NCBI GenBank assembly: GCA_902514225.1
Contig: CABXPN010000012.1
Location: forward strand, 1 to 28,434
Reading direction: 5' to 3'
DNA: 28,434 bases
Origin: an uncultured Bacteroidota bacterium
GTDB lineage: Bacteria > Bacteroidota > Bacteroidia > Flavobacteriales > BACL11
In this document: positions 16,703-24,504 of the stretch, piece by piece
Layout of the letters: the number at the start of each line of letters is the position of its first letter
How positions within the stretch are numbered: the first letter of the stretch is position 1
Position numbers and translations under genes: made by a program
Notes under the pieces: generated by a model
Seen by the model: the letters and a program-made list of their open reading frames with translations, nothing else
What the model was told of the DNA's origin: nothing
The model's database searches: none

Positions 16703-18478
16703 ATGATAAAAGGAGGAGAATTTTTAATAAAAGACCAAGAAGCAAAAGACATTTTTATTCCAGAAGAATTTGGAGAAGATCAATTGATGATGGCATCAGC
16801 AACCAAAGAATTTGTAGAAAAAGAATTGGACCCACACAGGGAAAGATTTGAAAAGAAAGACTACAAACTAACAGAGGACTGCATGAAAAAAGCAGGAGAA
16901 CTGGGATTATTGGGAATTAGCGTACCAGCAGAATATGGAGGAATGGGTATGCCCTTTAATACTTCAGTATTAATTTGTGATAAAATTTCAGGAGCAAACG
17001 GATCATTCTCAACAGCATTTGGGGCGCATACAGGAATTGGAACATTACCAATTTTACTATATGGTGATGACGAACAAAGAACAAAGTACTTACCAAAATT
17101 AGCAACAGGAGAATGGATGGGATGCTACTGTTTAACTGAACCTGGAGCAGGTTCGGATGCCAACTCAGGAAAAACAAAAGCCGTACTTACTGATGATGGG
17201 AAACACTACCTCATTACAGGACAAAAAATGTGGATTTCAAATGCAGGATTTGCGGATGTATTTATAGTATTTGCAAGAATTGAAGATGATAAAAATATTA
17301 CTGGTTTTATTCTTGAAAAAGGAATGGAAGGTATCACTTTGGGAGAAGAAGAACATAAGTTAGGATTAAATTCCTCTTCTACTCGTCAAGTATTTTTCAA
17401 TGATGTAAAGGTTCCGGTTGAAAACCTTTTAGGAGGTAGAGGAAACGGATTTAAAATTGCTATGAACGCACTTAATGTGGGTAGGATTAAACTTTCAGCA
17501 GCAGTATTGGACGCCTGTAGAAGAGTGATTGGTCTTTCTACTACTTATTCAAATGATCGTATACAATTTGGTATTCCAATTTCAAAGTTTGGAGCCATTA
17601 AACATAAATTAGCAGATATGGCAGTAAGAACTTACGCTATTGAATCTGCAACTTACCGTGCTGGAGCAGAGATTGAAAAAAATATTTCACGATTAGAAAG
17701 TGAAGGTGTAAATCATCAGGAGGCACATTTAAAAGGAGTAGAAGAATATGCAATTGAATGTTCTATCGTAAAAGTATTAGGTTCAGAAACCATACAGTTC
17801 TGTTCGGATGAAGGAATACAGATTTATGGAGGAATGGGATATTCGGCAGACACCCCAATGGAAGCAGCATACCGTGATGCAAGAATTGCCAGAATTTATG
17901 AAGGAACAAACGAGATAAATAGAATGTTATTGGTGGGAATGATATTGAAGAAAGCAATGAAAGGGGAGTTGGATATTATGACTCCAGCAATGAAAGTTGC
18001 TTCTGACTTAATGAGCATCCCTTCATTTGACAAGCTAGATGATAGCGTACTTTTTGCAGTAGAAAAAGAACAGATAAAAAAATTGAAGAAAGCAATTTTA
18101 ATGTGTGCAGGAAAAGCAGCCGAGCATTTTGCAATGACTATTGAAAGAGAACAAGAAGTACTGATGAACTTGGCAGATATGGTAATTGAAGTATATACTG
18201 CAGAATCTTCTATTTTAAGAGTTGAGAAACTATCTACTAAAAATGGAGAAGAGGCAACCGAACATCAAATTACTATGAGTAAATTGTTCTTATATTCTTC
18301 AATTAAAAATTGTCAGAAAGCAGGAGAAGAAGTGATTTTATCTTTTGCAGAAGGAGACGAACAAAGAATGTTGTTGATGGGACTAAAACGATTCACTAAA
18401 GGGTATAGCATTAACCCTAAAGAAATGAGAAGATCTGTTGCATCAAAACTAATAGAAGAAAACAAATATTGTTTTTAA
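16703..18478 (+). CDS. Acyl-CoA dehydrogenase (VLCAD/ACAD9-like, 591 aa)
   Basis: This FAD enzyme performs the first step of beta-oxidation. Domain order: N-terminal helical domain, beta domain with CYCLTEPGAGSDA, C-terminal helical domain with the catalytic Glu400 in YEGTNEINR, and then an extra C-terminal helical region of about 170 residues as in mitochondrial VLCAD/ACAD9 and in FadE of Bacillus. I prefer ATG at 16703 (MIKGGEFLIKD), 4 nt after the ppsA stop; an in-frame ATG at 16682 would overlap ppsA and adds only MKQKNNT. In Bacillus the corresponding fadN-fadA-fadE order is known; here ppsA is inserted before it. The electron acceptor would be ETF, not encoded in the window. Confidence 0.94.
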   Translation: MIKGGEFLIKDQEAKDIFIPEEFGEDQLMMASATKEFVEKELDPHRERFEKKDYKLTEDCMKKAGELGLLGISVPAEYGGMGMPFNTSVLICDKISGANGSFSTAFGAHTGIGTLPILLYGDDEQRTKYLPKLATGEWMGCYCLTEPGAGSDANSGKTKAVLTDDGKHYLITGQKMWISNAGFADVFIVFARIEDDKNITGFILEKGMEGITLGEEEHKLGLNSSSTRQVFFNDVKVPVENLLGGRGNGFKIAMNALNVGRIKLSAAVLDACRRVIGLSTTYSNDRIQFGIPISKFGAIKHKLADMAVRTYAIESATYRAGAEIEKNISRLESEGVNHQEAHLKGVEEYAIECSIVKVLGSETIQFCSDEGIQIYGGMGYSADTPMEAAYRDARIARIYEGTNEINRMLLVGMILKKAMKGELDIMTPAMKVASDLMSIPSFDKLDDSVLFAVEKEQIKKLKKAILMCAGKAAEHFAMTIEREQEVLMNLADMVIEVYTAESSILRVEKLSTKNGEEATEHQITMSKLFLYSSIKNCQKAGEEVILSFAEGDEQRMLLMGLKRFTKGYSINPKEMRRSVASKLIEENKYCF

Positions 18479-18488
18479 AATTCCGAGA

Positions 18489-19292
18489 ATGACAAAACTC
18501 AAAAATAAAACCATCTTAATTACCGGAGGAGCTTCCGGAATTGGAAAAATTATGAGTCGCTTGTCCTTAGAGAGAAAGGCAAAAGTTATTATTTGGGACA
18601 CTAATACCCAAAACATAGAAAACACCTTAAAAGAGTTAAACCCTTTGGGAGATATTTCCTCTTATATTGTTGATATTTCTGACCTTTCACAAATAGAAAA
18701 AAAAGCGGAACTACTTAAAAAAGAACAAGTAAATATTGATATCCTCATTAACAATGCAGGGATAGTGGTAGGGAAATATTTTCACGAGCATAACTCATCT
18801 GAAATTGAAGAAACTTTATCAATTAACAGTTCTGCTCCTATGCATATTTGTAATCAGTTTTTATCAAATATGATGAGGAGTAACACTGGGCACATTTGCA
18901 ATATTGCTTCTTCTGCAAGTTTAGTTGCTAATCCTAAAATGTCCGTTTATGCAGCAAGTAAATGGGCTGTTTTTGCATGGTCCGATAGTTTACGCTTGGA
19001 AATGAAACAACTCAAAAAGGACATTAAAATCACTACCATCCTCCCCTATTATATTAATACTGGAATGTTTGATGGGGTTAAATCTCGTATGCCAATTTTG
19101 GATGCAGAATCAGCAGCACTTACCATTATTAAATCAATAGAAAAGAATAAGAAAATCATTACTATACCTGGTTGGATTTATCGTTTTACTCGTTTCGGTC
19201 AAGCCTTTATGTCAGTAGATGTTTTTGATTGGTTTGCCGGTAGTATTATGGGTATTTATAAAACTATGGATGATTTTAAAGGTAGAAAATAA
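18489..19292 (+). CDS. SDR family dehydrogenase, SDR16C-like (retinol/fatty alcohol type)
   Basis: This is a classical short-chain dehydrogenase of 267 residues. It has NAD(P) motif TGGASGIG at about 11-18, with an Asp (WD) at the end of beta-2 that suggests NAD preference, NNAGIV, catalytic Tyr and Lys in YAASK, and Ser in IASSAS. The segment ILPYYINTGMFDGVKSR is the signature I associate with SDR16C (RDH10, RDHE2, HSD17B11/13), enzymes acting on retinol, long-chain alcohols or sterols, often at membranes. The C-terminus (WIYRFTRFG ... VFDWFAGSIMG) also fits. With ALDH3 18 nt downstream, oxidation of a lipophilic alcohol to the acid is the likely pathway; substrate is inference. Confidence 0.85.
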   Translation: MTKLKNKTILITGGASGIGKIMSRLSLERKAKVIIWDTNTQNIENTLKELNPLGDISSYIVDISDLSQIEKKAELLKKEQVNIDILINNAGIVVGKYFHEHNSSEIEETLSINSSAPMHICNQFLSNMMRSNTGHICNIASSASLVANPKMSVYAASKWAVFAWSDSLRLEMKQLKKDIKITTILPYYINTGMFDGVKSRMPILDAESAALTIIKSIEKNKKIITIPGWIYRFTRFGQAFMSVDVFDWFAGSIMGIYKTMDDFKGRK

Positions 19293-19298
19293 TTATCT

Positions 19299-19306
19299 TA
19301 TCTTTG
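19299..19306 (+). promoter_or_regulatory. Possible internal -7 element before the ALDH gene
   Basis: TATCTTTG fully matches TAnnTTTG and ends exactly 4 nt before the ATG at 19311, so initiation would fall on the start codon. No clear -33 TTTG is visible, and read-through from the upstream operon is also likely. Confidence 0.3.
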
Positions 19307-19310
19307 AAAA

Positions 19311-20681
19311 ATGGATATCAAAAAAATTGTAACTCATCAAAAGAGGTTCTTTAATTCTAACTCTACAAAAGAGGTTACTCTCAGAATTGATACTTTAAAA
19401 AAATTGAAACTCATTTTAAAAGAAAATGAGGAGAAACTCTATACTGCAATTTATACTGATTTTAAAAAGTCAAAGTTTGAAACTTACCTTACGGAACTTT
19501 CCCTTATTTATAATGAACTGAATGATGCGATTCGTAACCTAAAAAAATGGAGTAAGCAAAAAAGAGTAAGAACCAATCTTGCCAACTTTCCTGCCAAAAG
19601 TTATATAATCCCTGAACCATTGGGAAGTGTTTTAGTTATTTCCGCTTGGAATTATCCTTATCAAATAGCACTTATTCCAACTATTTCGGCAATCTCGGCA
19701 GGAAATACTGTGGTGATAAAACCTTCTGAAATCCCCAACAATACCAGTAAAATATTATCCGAAATTATCAATACTAATTTTGATGAAAATCATCTAACCG
19801 TAATAGAGGGAGGAGTTGAAACTACAACAGAATTATTACATCAAAAATGGGATAAGATCTTCTTTACAGGAAGTACCCCCATTGGGAAAATAGTTTACAA
19901 AGCAGCTGCAGAAAACTTAACTCCTGTAACTTTAGAATTGGGAGGAAAAAGTCCCACTTTTGTATTAGCAGATTGCAACATTAAGATAACTGCAAAACGA
20001 ATTGTTTGGGCAAAATTCCTAAATGCAGGACAAACTTGCATTGCCCCTGATTATCTGTTAGTAGAAAAATCAATTGAAAGTGAATTATTAGAAGCTATAA
20101 AAAAAGAAATTCAGAAGTTTTATCCTCTTAGTGAAAACATAAACGAAAATTATGTTCAGATTGTAAACAAACAAAATTTTAACCGATTGAAACAACTAAT
20201 TCCTACGGATAAAATTTATCATGGAGGAGACACAAATAAAGAAAACAGATTAATTCAACCTACCATTTTGCACAACATCAATTTTGAGGATTCTATAATG
20301 AAAAATGAAATTTTTGGACCTATACTACCTGTTATTTCCTTTGAGAACTTAGAAAATGTAATCAGTAAGATAAAAGAAAGTGAGAAACCTCTTTCACTTT
20401 ATATCTATTCCAAAAATAAAAAAATAATCAAAAAAATAATAAAAGAAATCTCATTTGGAGGAGGTTCAATTAACGAATCCTTAGTTCATCTTTCTAATCC
20501 TAACCTCCCTTTTGGAGGAGTTGGAGCAAGCGGTATTGGATCTTACCATTCCAAAGCAGGGTTTGACACTTTTACCCATTACAAAAGTATTTTACATAAA
20601 ACCTCCTGGATAGAACCTAATATAAAATACACCCCTTTTACAAAAATAAAAATAAAAATTCTTAAATTTCTTTTAGAGTAA
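19311..20681 (+). CDS. Aldehyde dehydrogenase, class 3 (fatty aldehyde type)
   Basis: The 456-residue enzyme is of ALDH3 type, which oxidises medium- and long-chain aldehydes to acids. The general-base Glu is in VTLELGGKSP and the nucleophilic Cys in NAGQTCIAPDYLLV; GQTCIAPDY is diagnostic for ALDH3/FALDH. The segment ISAWNYPYQIAL and the C-terminal PFGGVGASGIGSYH also agree. Unlike mammalian ALDH3A2 there is no C-terminal membrane helix, only a basic amphipathic end (KIKIKILKFLL), which could associate with membrane. A TATCTTTG element ends 4 nt before the ATG and may be an internal leaderless promoter. The stop overlaps the next gene by 1 nt (TAATG). Confidence 0.93.
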   Translation: MDIKKIVTHQKRFFNSNSTKEVTLRIDTLKKLKLILKENEEKLYTAIYTDFKKSKFETYLTELSLIYNELNDAIRNLKKWSKQKRVRTNLANFPAKSYIIPEPLGSVLVISAWNYPYQIALIPTISAISAGNTVVIKPSEIPNNTSKILSEIINTNFDENHLTVIEGGVETTTELLHQKWDKIFFTGSTPIGKIVYKAAAENLTPVTLELGGKSPTFVLADCNIKITAKRIVWAKFLNAGQTCIAPDYLLVEKSIESELLEAIKKEIQKFYPLSENINENYVQIVNKQNFNRLKQLIPTDKIYHGGDTNKENRLIQPTILHNINFEDSIMKNEIFGPILPVISFENLENVISKIKESEKPLSLYIYSKNKKIIKKIIKEISFGGGSINESLVHLSNPNLPFGGVGASGIGSYHSKAGFDTFTHYKSILHKTSWIEPNIKYTPFTKIKIKILKFLLE

Positions 20682-21079
20682 TGCATATTTCAGAAGTCTT
20701 ATTTTGGAGCATGTTTGGTATTTGTACAGAAGTAGCATTTACTGCAATTTTTGATCTAATTACAAAAAAAGAACTCAATTTAATGGGGCATACTTCCCTT
20801 TGGATGTTTCCTATTTATGGATTTGGTTTATCCTACGGATTTGATTTGGTAGAAAGCATTATTACAAATGATATCGTTCGTTATTTATCTTATCCTATTT
20901 GGGTTTGGTTAATAGAGATTATAGTAGGTTATCCCTTATTAAAGTTTGGGATACGAATTTGGAATTACAGTTATTTAAGTAAAGGAAAACACTGGAAAGG
21001 TGTTATCAGTTTTGTTCATTTCCCAGCTTGGGTTTTCTTAGGAATGCTAGTAGAATACATCAAAGAAATCATGATCTAA
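20681..21079 (+). CDS. TMEM229-like integral membrane protein, 132 aa
   Basis: This is a small membrane protein with four hydrophobic segments at about 3-25, 38-56, 66-90 and 107-127. Polar residues sit inside the segments (Glu17, Glu79, Glu125) and WNYSY follows the third. As I recall animal TMEM229B, the pattern corresponds throughout: CEVMFTAAWE against TEVAFTAIFD, TSVWALFIYG against TSLWMFPIYG, WDYS against WNYS, and the final PWFxG against PAWVFLG. This also resembles the bacterial family annotated ABC_trans_CmpB. Function is unknown. The ATG shares its A with the ALDH stop (TAATG), so it is translated with ALDH and is the last gene of the lipid operon. Remote homology is from memory and needs a profile search. 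Confidence 0.75.
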   Translation: MHISEVLFWSMFGICTEVAFTAIFDLITKKELNLMGHTSLWMFPIYGFGLSYGFDLVESIITNDIVRYLSYPIWVWLIEIIVGYPLLKFGIRIWNYSYLSKGKHWKGVISFVHFPAWVFLGMLVEYIKEIMI

Positions 21080-21108
21080 TTATTATCAGAAAGCAAATTT
21101 GCTTTTAC

Positions 21109-21116
21109 TATATTTA
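21109..21116 (+). promoter_or_regulatory. Possible -7 element of the DEAD-box helicase gene
   Basis: TATATTTA is one mismatch from TAnnTTTG and ends exactly 4 nt before ATG 21121. No -33 element is convincing. Spacing equals that of the lhgO and ALDH candidates. Confidence 0.25.
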
Positions 21117-21120
21117 CCGA

Positions 21121-22308
21121 ATGAAATTTACAACATTTAAATTCGGAGACGAATTACAAGAGGGACTGGACATGATGGGATTTGAAAAGGCTACCCCAAT
21201 ACAAGAACAAGCAATCCCCATCATACAAAACGGAAAAGATTTAATAGCCTGTGCACAAACAGGTACAGGAAAAACAGCAGCTTTTGTTTTACCTATTTTG
21301 GATAAATTAACCAACGCTAACTCTAATAAAGTAAACACTATAATTATTGCTCCTACTAGAGAACTTGCAAAGCAAATTGACAGACAGATTGAAGGGTTTT
21401 CTTATTTCACTAACTCTTCATCCTACCCAATTTATGGTGGGGGAACTGGAGTAGAATTCGATAACCAAAAACAAGCCTTAAAAAAAGGAGCAGATATTAT
21501 TATCTGCACTCCTGGAAGGTTATTAGCTCATTTAGATTTTGATTATTTTGACACTTCTGGAGTAAAACATTTTATTTTGGATGAAGCTGATAGAATGTTA
21601 GATATGGGTTTTTATGATGATATCATGAAAATTGCAAACAAACTCCCTAAAGAAAAACAAAACTTATTATTCTCGGCAACCATGCCTCCTAAAATAAGAA
21701 CGCTTGCTACTACTTTATTAAAAAATCCTGAAAGTATAAGTTTGGCAATTTCAAAACCTGCTGACGGACTTACACAAAATGCATATATGGTTCATGACAA
21801 GCAAAAAGTAAAATTAGTGAGAGAAATACTAAAAGCGAAAGGAAAAGACTTAAGTCATGTTTTAGTTTTTGCATCTAGTATAAAAAGTGTAAAAGAAATA
21901 AAGCAAACTCTAAATAAAGCTGGCATGAGAGCAAGTGAAATGCACTCAGGATTAGATCAAGAACAGAGAGAGGAAACAATAAGAGATTTTAAAAGTAAGA
22001 AAATTAGGATTTTAGTAGCTACCGATATTTTATCAAGAGGAATTGACATTAAAGGAATTGAATTGGTAATAAATTATGAAGTGCCTCATGATGCAGAGGA
22101 TTATGTACACAGAATTGGTAGAACTGCCCGAGCTGATAGAACAGGAGAAGCAATCACTTTCATAAATCCGAAACAAGTCCGTAATTTTATGGACATTGAA
22201 AAGCTGATAGAAAAAGAAGTTCCAAAATTAGAATTACCAAAAGGTTTTTCAAAAGCTCCTGAATACAAAGTTTTATCTAAAAAAAAGAAGAAGAAAAGAA
22301 GATATTAA
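21121..22308 (+). CDS. DEAD-box ATP-dependent RNA helicase
   Basis: This is an RNA helicase of the RhlE/SrmB type used in ribosome assembly or RNA turnover. The 395-residue core has all motifs in order: Q motif (GFEKATPIQEQAIPI), motif I AQTGTGKT, Ia PTRELA, Ib TPGRL, II LDEADRMLDMGF, III SAT, V ATDILSRGID, VI HRIGRTARA. A short lysine-rich tail (KKKKKKRRY) would hold RNA. I chose ATG 21121 because the sequence before it, in the same frame up to 21028, runs out of frame through the TMEM229-like gene. It lies 41 nt after that gene and may be partly co-transcribed, but is functionally separate. Confidence 0.94.
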   Translation: MKFTTFKFGDELQEGLDMMGFEKATPIQEQAIPIIQNGKDLIACAQTGTGKTAAFVLPILDKLTNANSNKVNTIIIAPTRELAKQIDRQIEGFSYFTNSSSYPIYGGGTGVEFDNQKQALKKGADIIICTPGRLLAHLDFDYFDTSGVKHFILDEADRMLDMGFYDDIMKIANKLPKEKQNLLFSATMPPKIRTLATTLLKNPESISLAISKPADGLTQNAYMVHDKQKVKLVREILKAKGKDLSHVLVFASSIKSVKEIKQTLNKAGMRASEMHSGLDQEQREETIRDFKSKKIRILVATDILSRGIDIKGIELVINYEVPHDAEDYVHRIGRTARADRTGEAITFINPKQVRNFMDIEKLIEKEVPKLELPKGFSKAPEYKVLSKKKKKKRRY

Positions 22309-22311
22309 ATA

Positions 22312-22715
22312 ATGAAAGATAAAAAGTTAGATAAAAAAAAGTATTACTCTCTACTTTATGGATATTTGTAACTGTAAATTATATTTTTTGTGATGTATTT
22401 ACTTTGTTTCATGCTCCAGATCTCAATCAATTTTTGACAGGACACGCTGGAGGAATGGAACTTACACAAGGTTTCTTGCTAACTTTTGCAATCATCATGG
22501 AATTTGCTATGGTGATGATTGTTCTATCAAGAGTTCTGAAATATTCTTTAAATAGGAAGTTAAATATTATTGGAGGAATTACTTTTACATTAATTCAGTC
22601 TGGAACATTGATAAGTGGTGAATTTACTATGCACTACCTCTTTTTTAGTATTATAGAAATATCAACTACAATATATATCGGATGGTTATCGTGGAATTGG
22701 AAAAATACATTGTAG
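22312..22715 (+). pseudogene. DUF6326-like membrane protein gene, split by a -1 frameshift at A8
   Basis: Two frames together give a normal member of this family. Frame A starts at ATG 22312 (MKDKKLDKKK) and then hits a stop at 22369-22371. Frame B, open from 22335 to the stop at 22713-22715, encodes LLSTLWIFVTVNYIFCDVF and the rest, with four membrane segments and the landmarks GGMELTQGF and LSRVLKYSLNRKLNIIGG. They join only if one base is gained (or -1 slippage occurs) in the run of eight A at 22333-22340, giving about 134 residues, a plausible full length. The run with the next G forms A_AAA_AAG (22335-22341) in the correct phase for -1 frameshifting. It may be a real pseudogene, a homopolymer read error, or programmed frameshifting. 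An alternative TTG start at 22404 would lose the first membrane segment. Confidence 0.75.
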
Positions 22716-22720
22716 TAAAA

Positions 22721-24445
22721 TTAACTTCTCTCTAAAACTGGAGCATGATGTTTCTTAATTCTGGCATCAATTATTGGAATAGAGCAAGAAAAATGTTTAT
22801 TTATAGTTTCTGAATGTAATCCGTAAATATCTGATGCAGGATTAGAACGAGTAAAAGTAACCCATAACCAATTAGAAAAATTTTTGACAACAAAACTAGC
22901 ATCATCAACTAAAGTAATAAGTCCTATTCCATCTAAACTCTGATTTTCTAAAGATAAGATAAGTTCATCAATCTCTCCTTCACCTTCAATAACTAAATTT
23001 CCTTTACTCACTAATTTAGGGTTTGAAAAATTATCTGGCAAATTAATTTCATTTATTTTCTCAGATAAAGTGCGTTTTATTTCACCTGCAGCAGCTATTA
23101 CCACTTTCGAACCTTCATTTAAACCATCTCCACTATAGTCTAAAGTATCAATAGTAGTTTTTGTCTGGAAATGCAAATCTCTTTTCCAATCTACCCTCTC
23201 TAAGAAGTGAGTGAAATATCCCTTCTCATCATTCACATTGAGAGAATTCTCTTCATCACAAATAAATAAATATTTTGCCAAGGACATTTGTCCTGTACCT
23301 AAGATATGATTGGCAATGGTTAATAATTCTTGTGGTTTTCTGATTGGATTATAAGGGGTGTATCGCTCACTACCCACAGCTAACAATAGAGGATGAACTC
23401 CTGAAGCATCTACTGCATTTACGGATCTTAATCCTGGAATTTCTTTTTCAATAGCACTACCAGTTATCTCATGAATCAAAGCTCCAAACTGAGAATCCTC
23501 TTGAGGTGGTCGACCAACAACTGTAAAAGGCCAAATTGCATTTTCCTTTGCATAAACCTTCTTTACCTTCATTACAGGAAAATCATGAGTCAAACTATAA
23601 TAACCTAAATGATCTCCAAAAGGACCCTCTGGCTTAGTTTCATTTGCATGAATTTCACCACAAATTACAAAATCAGCATCTGCAGAAATTGTATAACCAT
23701 CTTTCTTTGCATATCTGAATCTTCTTTTTCCTAACACTCCAGCAAACGAAAGTTCAGACATGCCTTCTGGTAAGGGCATAACTGCAGAAAAGGTATGTGC
23801 AGGAGGACCCCCTACAAAAACAGAAACCTTTAAAGGTTCTCCCTTCTTATTTCCTTTTTTCTGATGAATTCCAATACCTCTATGTATCTGATAATGCAAT
23901 CCGATCTCTTCATTCTGAATATATTCATTTCCAGATAATTGAATACGATACATTCCTAAATTAGAATTCAATATTCCAGGATTTTCAGGATCTTCTGAAT
24001 AGACTTGAGGTAAAGTAATAAAAGCTCCACCATCCTTTTCCCAACATTTTATTTGAGGTAAATCTTCAATTTGTATTTCTTTAAACCCTTTAAATCTAAC
24101 TTTTTTTGGAATTGCAAAAATTCCATTTAAGACTGTGAAAAGTGCTTTTGCAGGGTTTTTTAAAGAATAAATAGGATTAGTTTTTATATCAATTAAATCT
24201 TTTACAATTTGAAGATTCCCACGAAACATAAATCTACTCCTTTCCAAAGTTCCAAATAAATTAGAAACTGCTCTAAACTTACTTCCTTTAATATTCTCAA
24301 ATAACATTGCTTTGCCTCCTTTTGCAAATTCATCTAAATGAATGGAAGCTATATCCAACTCAGGATTTACTTCTTCCGAAATAATTTTCAGTTCTCCTTT
24401 TTTATCTAAATCAGAAATACATTGTTGTAAAGTTTTGTAAGCCAT
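22721..24445 (-). CDS. UbiD family prenylated-FMN-dependent decarboxylase
   Basis: The protein has 574 residues from ATG 24445 (MAYKTLQQCISDL). A longer reading from 24472 would begin inside the terminator hairpin of gltA, so it is rejected. UbiD-family enzymes use prenylated FMN to remove carboxyl groups from aromatic or unsaturated acids. Landmarks are NLGMYRIQ (Arg of the prFMN site), EGPFGDHLGYY with Glu273 and Asp278 of the R-E-D/E active site, and TKTTIDTLDYSGDG. Bacteroidota members are usually annotated as menaquinone biosynthesis or UbiD-like decarboxylases; the substrate cannot be told here. It is convergent with the DUF6326 gene (5 bp apart) and follows gltA after a terminator. Confidence 0.88.
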   Translation of the reverse strand: MAYKTLQQCISDLDKKGELKIISEEVNPELDIASIHLDEFAKGGKAMLFENIKGSKFRAVSNLFGTLERSRFMFRGNLQIVKDLIDIKTNPIYSLKNPAKALFTVLNGIFAIPKKVRFKGFKEIQIEDLPQIKCWEKDGGAFITLPQVYSEDPENPGILNSNLGMYRIQLSGNEYIQNEEIGLHYQIHRGIGIHQKKGNKKGEPLKVSVFVGGPPAHTFSAVMPLPEGMSELSFAGVLGKRRFRYAKKDGYTISADADFVICGEIHANETKPEGPFGDHLGYYSLTHDFPVMKVKKVYAKENAIWPFTVVGRPPQEDSQFGALIHEITGSAIEKEIPGLRSVNAVDASGVHPLLLAVGSERYTPYNPIRKPQELLTIANHILGTGQMSLAKYLFICDEENSLNVNDEKGYFTHFLERVDWKRDLHFQTKTTIDTLDYSGDGLNEGSKVVIAAAGEIKRTLSEKINEINLPDNFSNPKLVSKGNLVIEGEGEIDELILSLENQSLDGIGLITLVDDASFVVKNFSNWLWVTFTRSNPASDIYGLHSETINKHFSCSIPIIDARIKKHHAPVLERS

Positions 24446-24455
24446 AGCCCAAAAA

Positions 24456-24482
24456 TAAAAAAAGGGAGTCAAACGACTCCCC
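24456..24482 (-). terminator. Rho-independent terminator of gltA
   Basis: The hairpin GGGAGTC-loop-GACTCCC (24464-24470 with 24475-24481, 7-bp perfect stem, 4-nt loop) is followed on the minus strand by a run of seven T then ATTTTT. It lies 23 nt downstream of the gltA stop and only 18 nt before the UbiD-family start, so the two genes are separately transcribed or joined by partial read-through. Confidence 0.85.
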
Positions 24483-24504
24483 TAATTTTTAAATATAATT
24501 TTAT

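Noticed and set aside
21028..21120. Longer start for the DEAD-box helicase
   Set aside because: The added 31 codons read the TMEM229-like gene out of frame; family alignment begins at ATG 21121 right before the FxxF and Q motif.
22404..22715. Intact 103-aa DUF6326 protein starting at TTG 22404
   Set aside because: The same frame upstream encodes the family's first membrane segment (LWIFVTVNYIF), so a start at 22404 would cut a conserved part; a frameshifted longer gene explains it better.
24446..24472. Longer start for the UbiD-family decarboxylase
   Set aside because: It would begin inside the gltA terminator hairpin, which would be removed from or block the message; MAYKTLQQ is the usual N-terminus.
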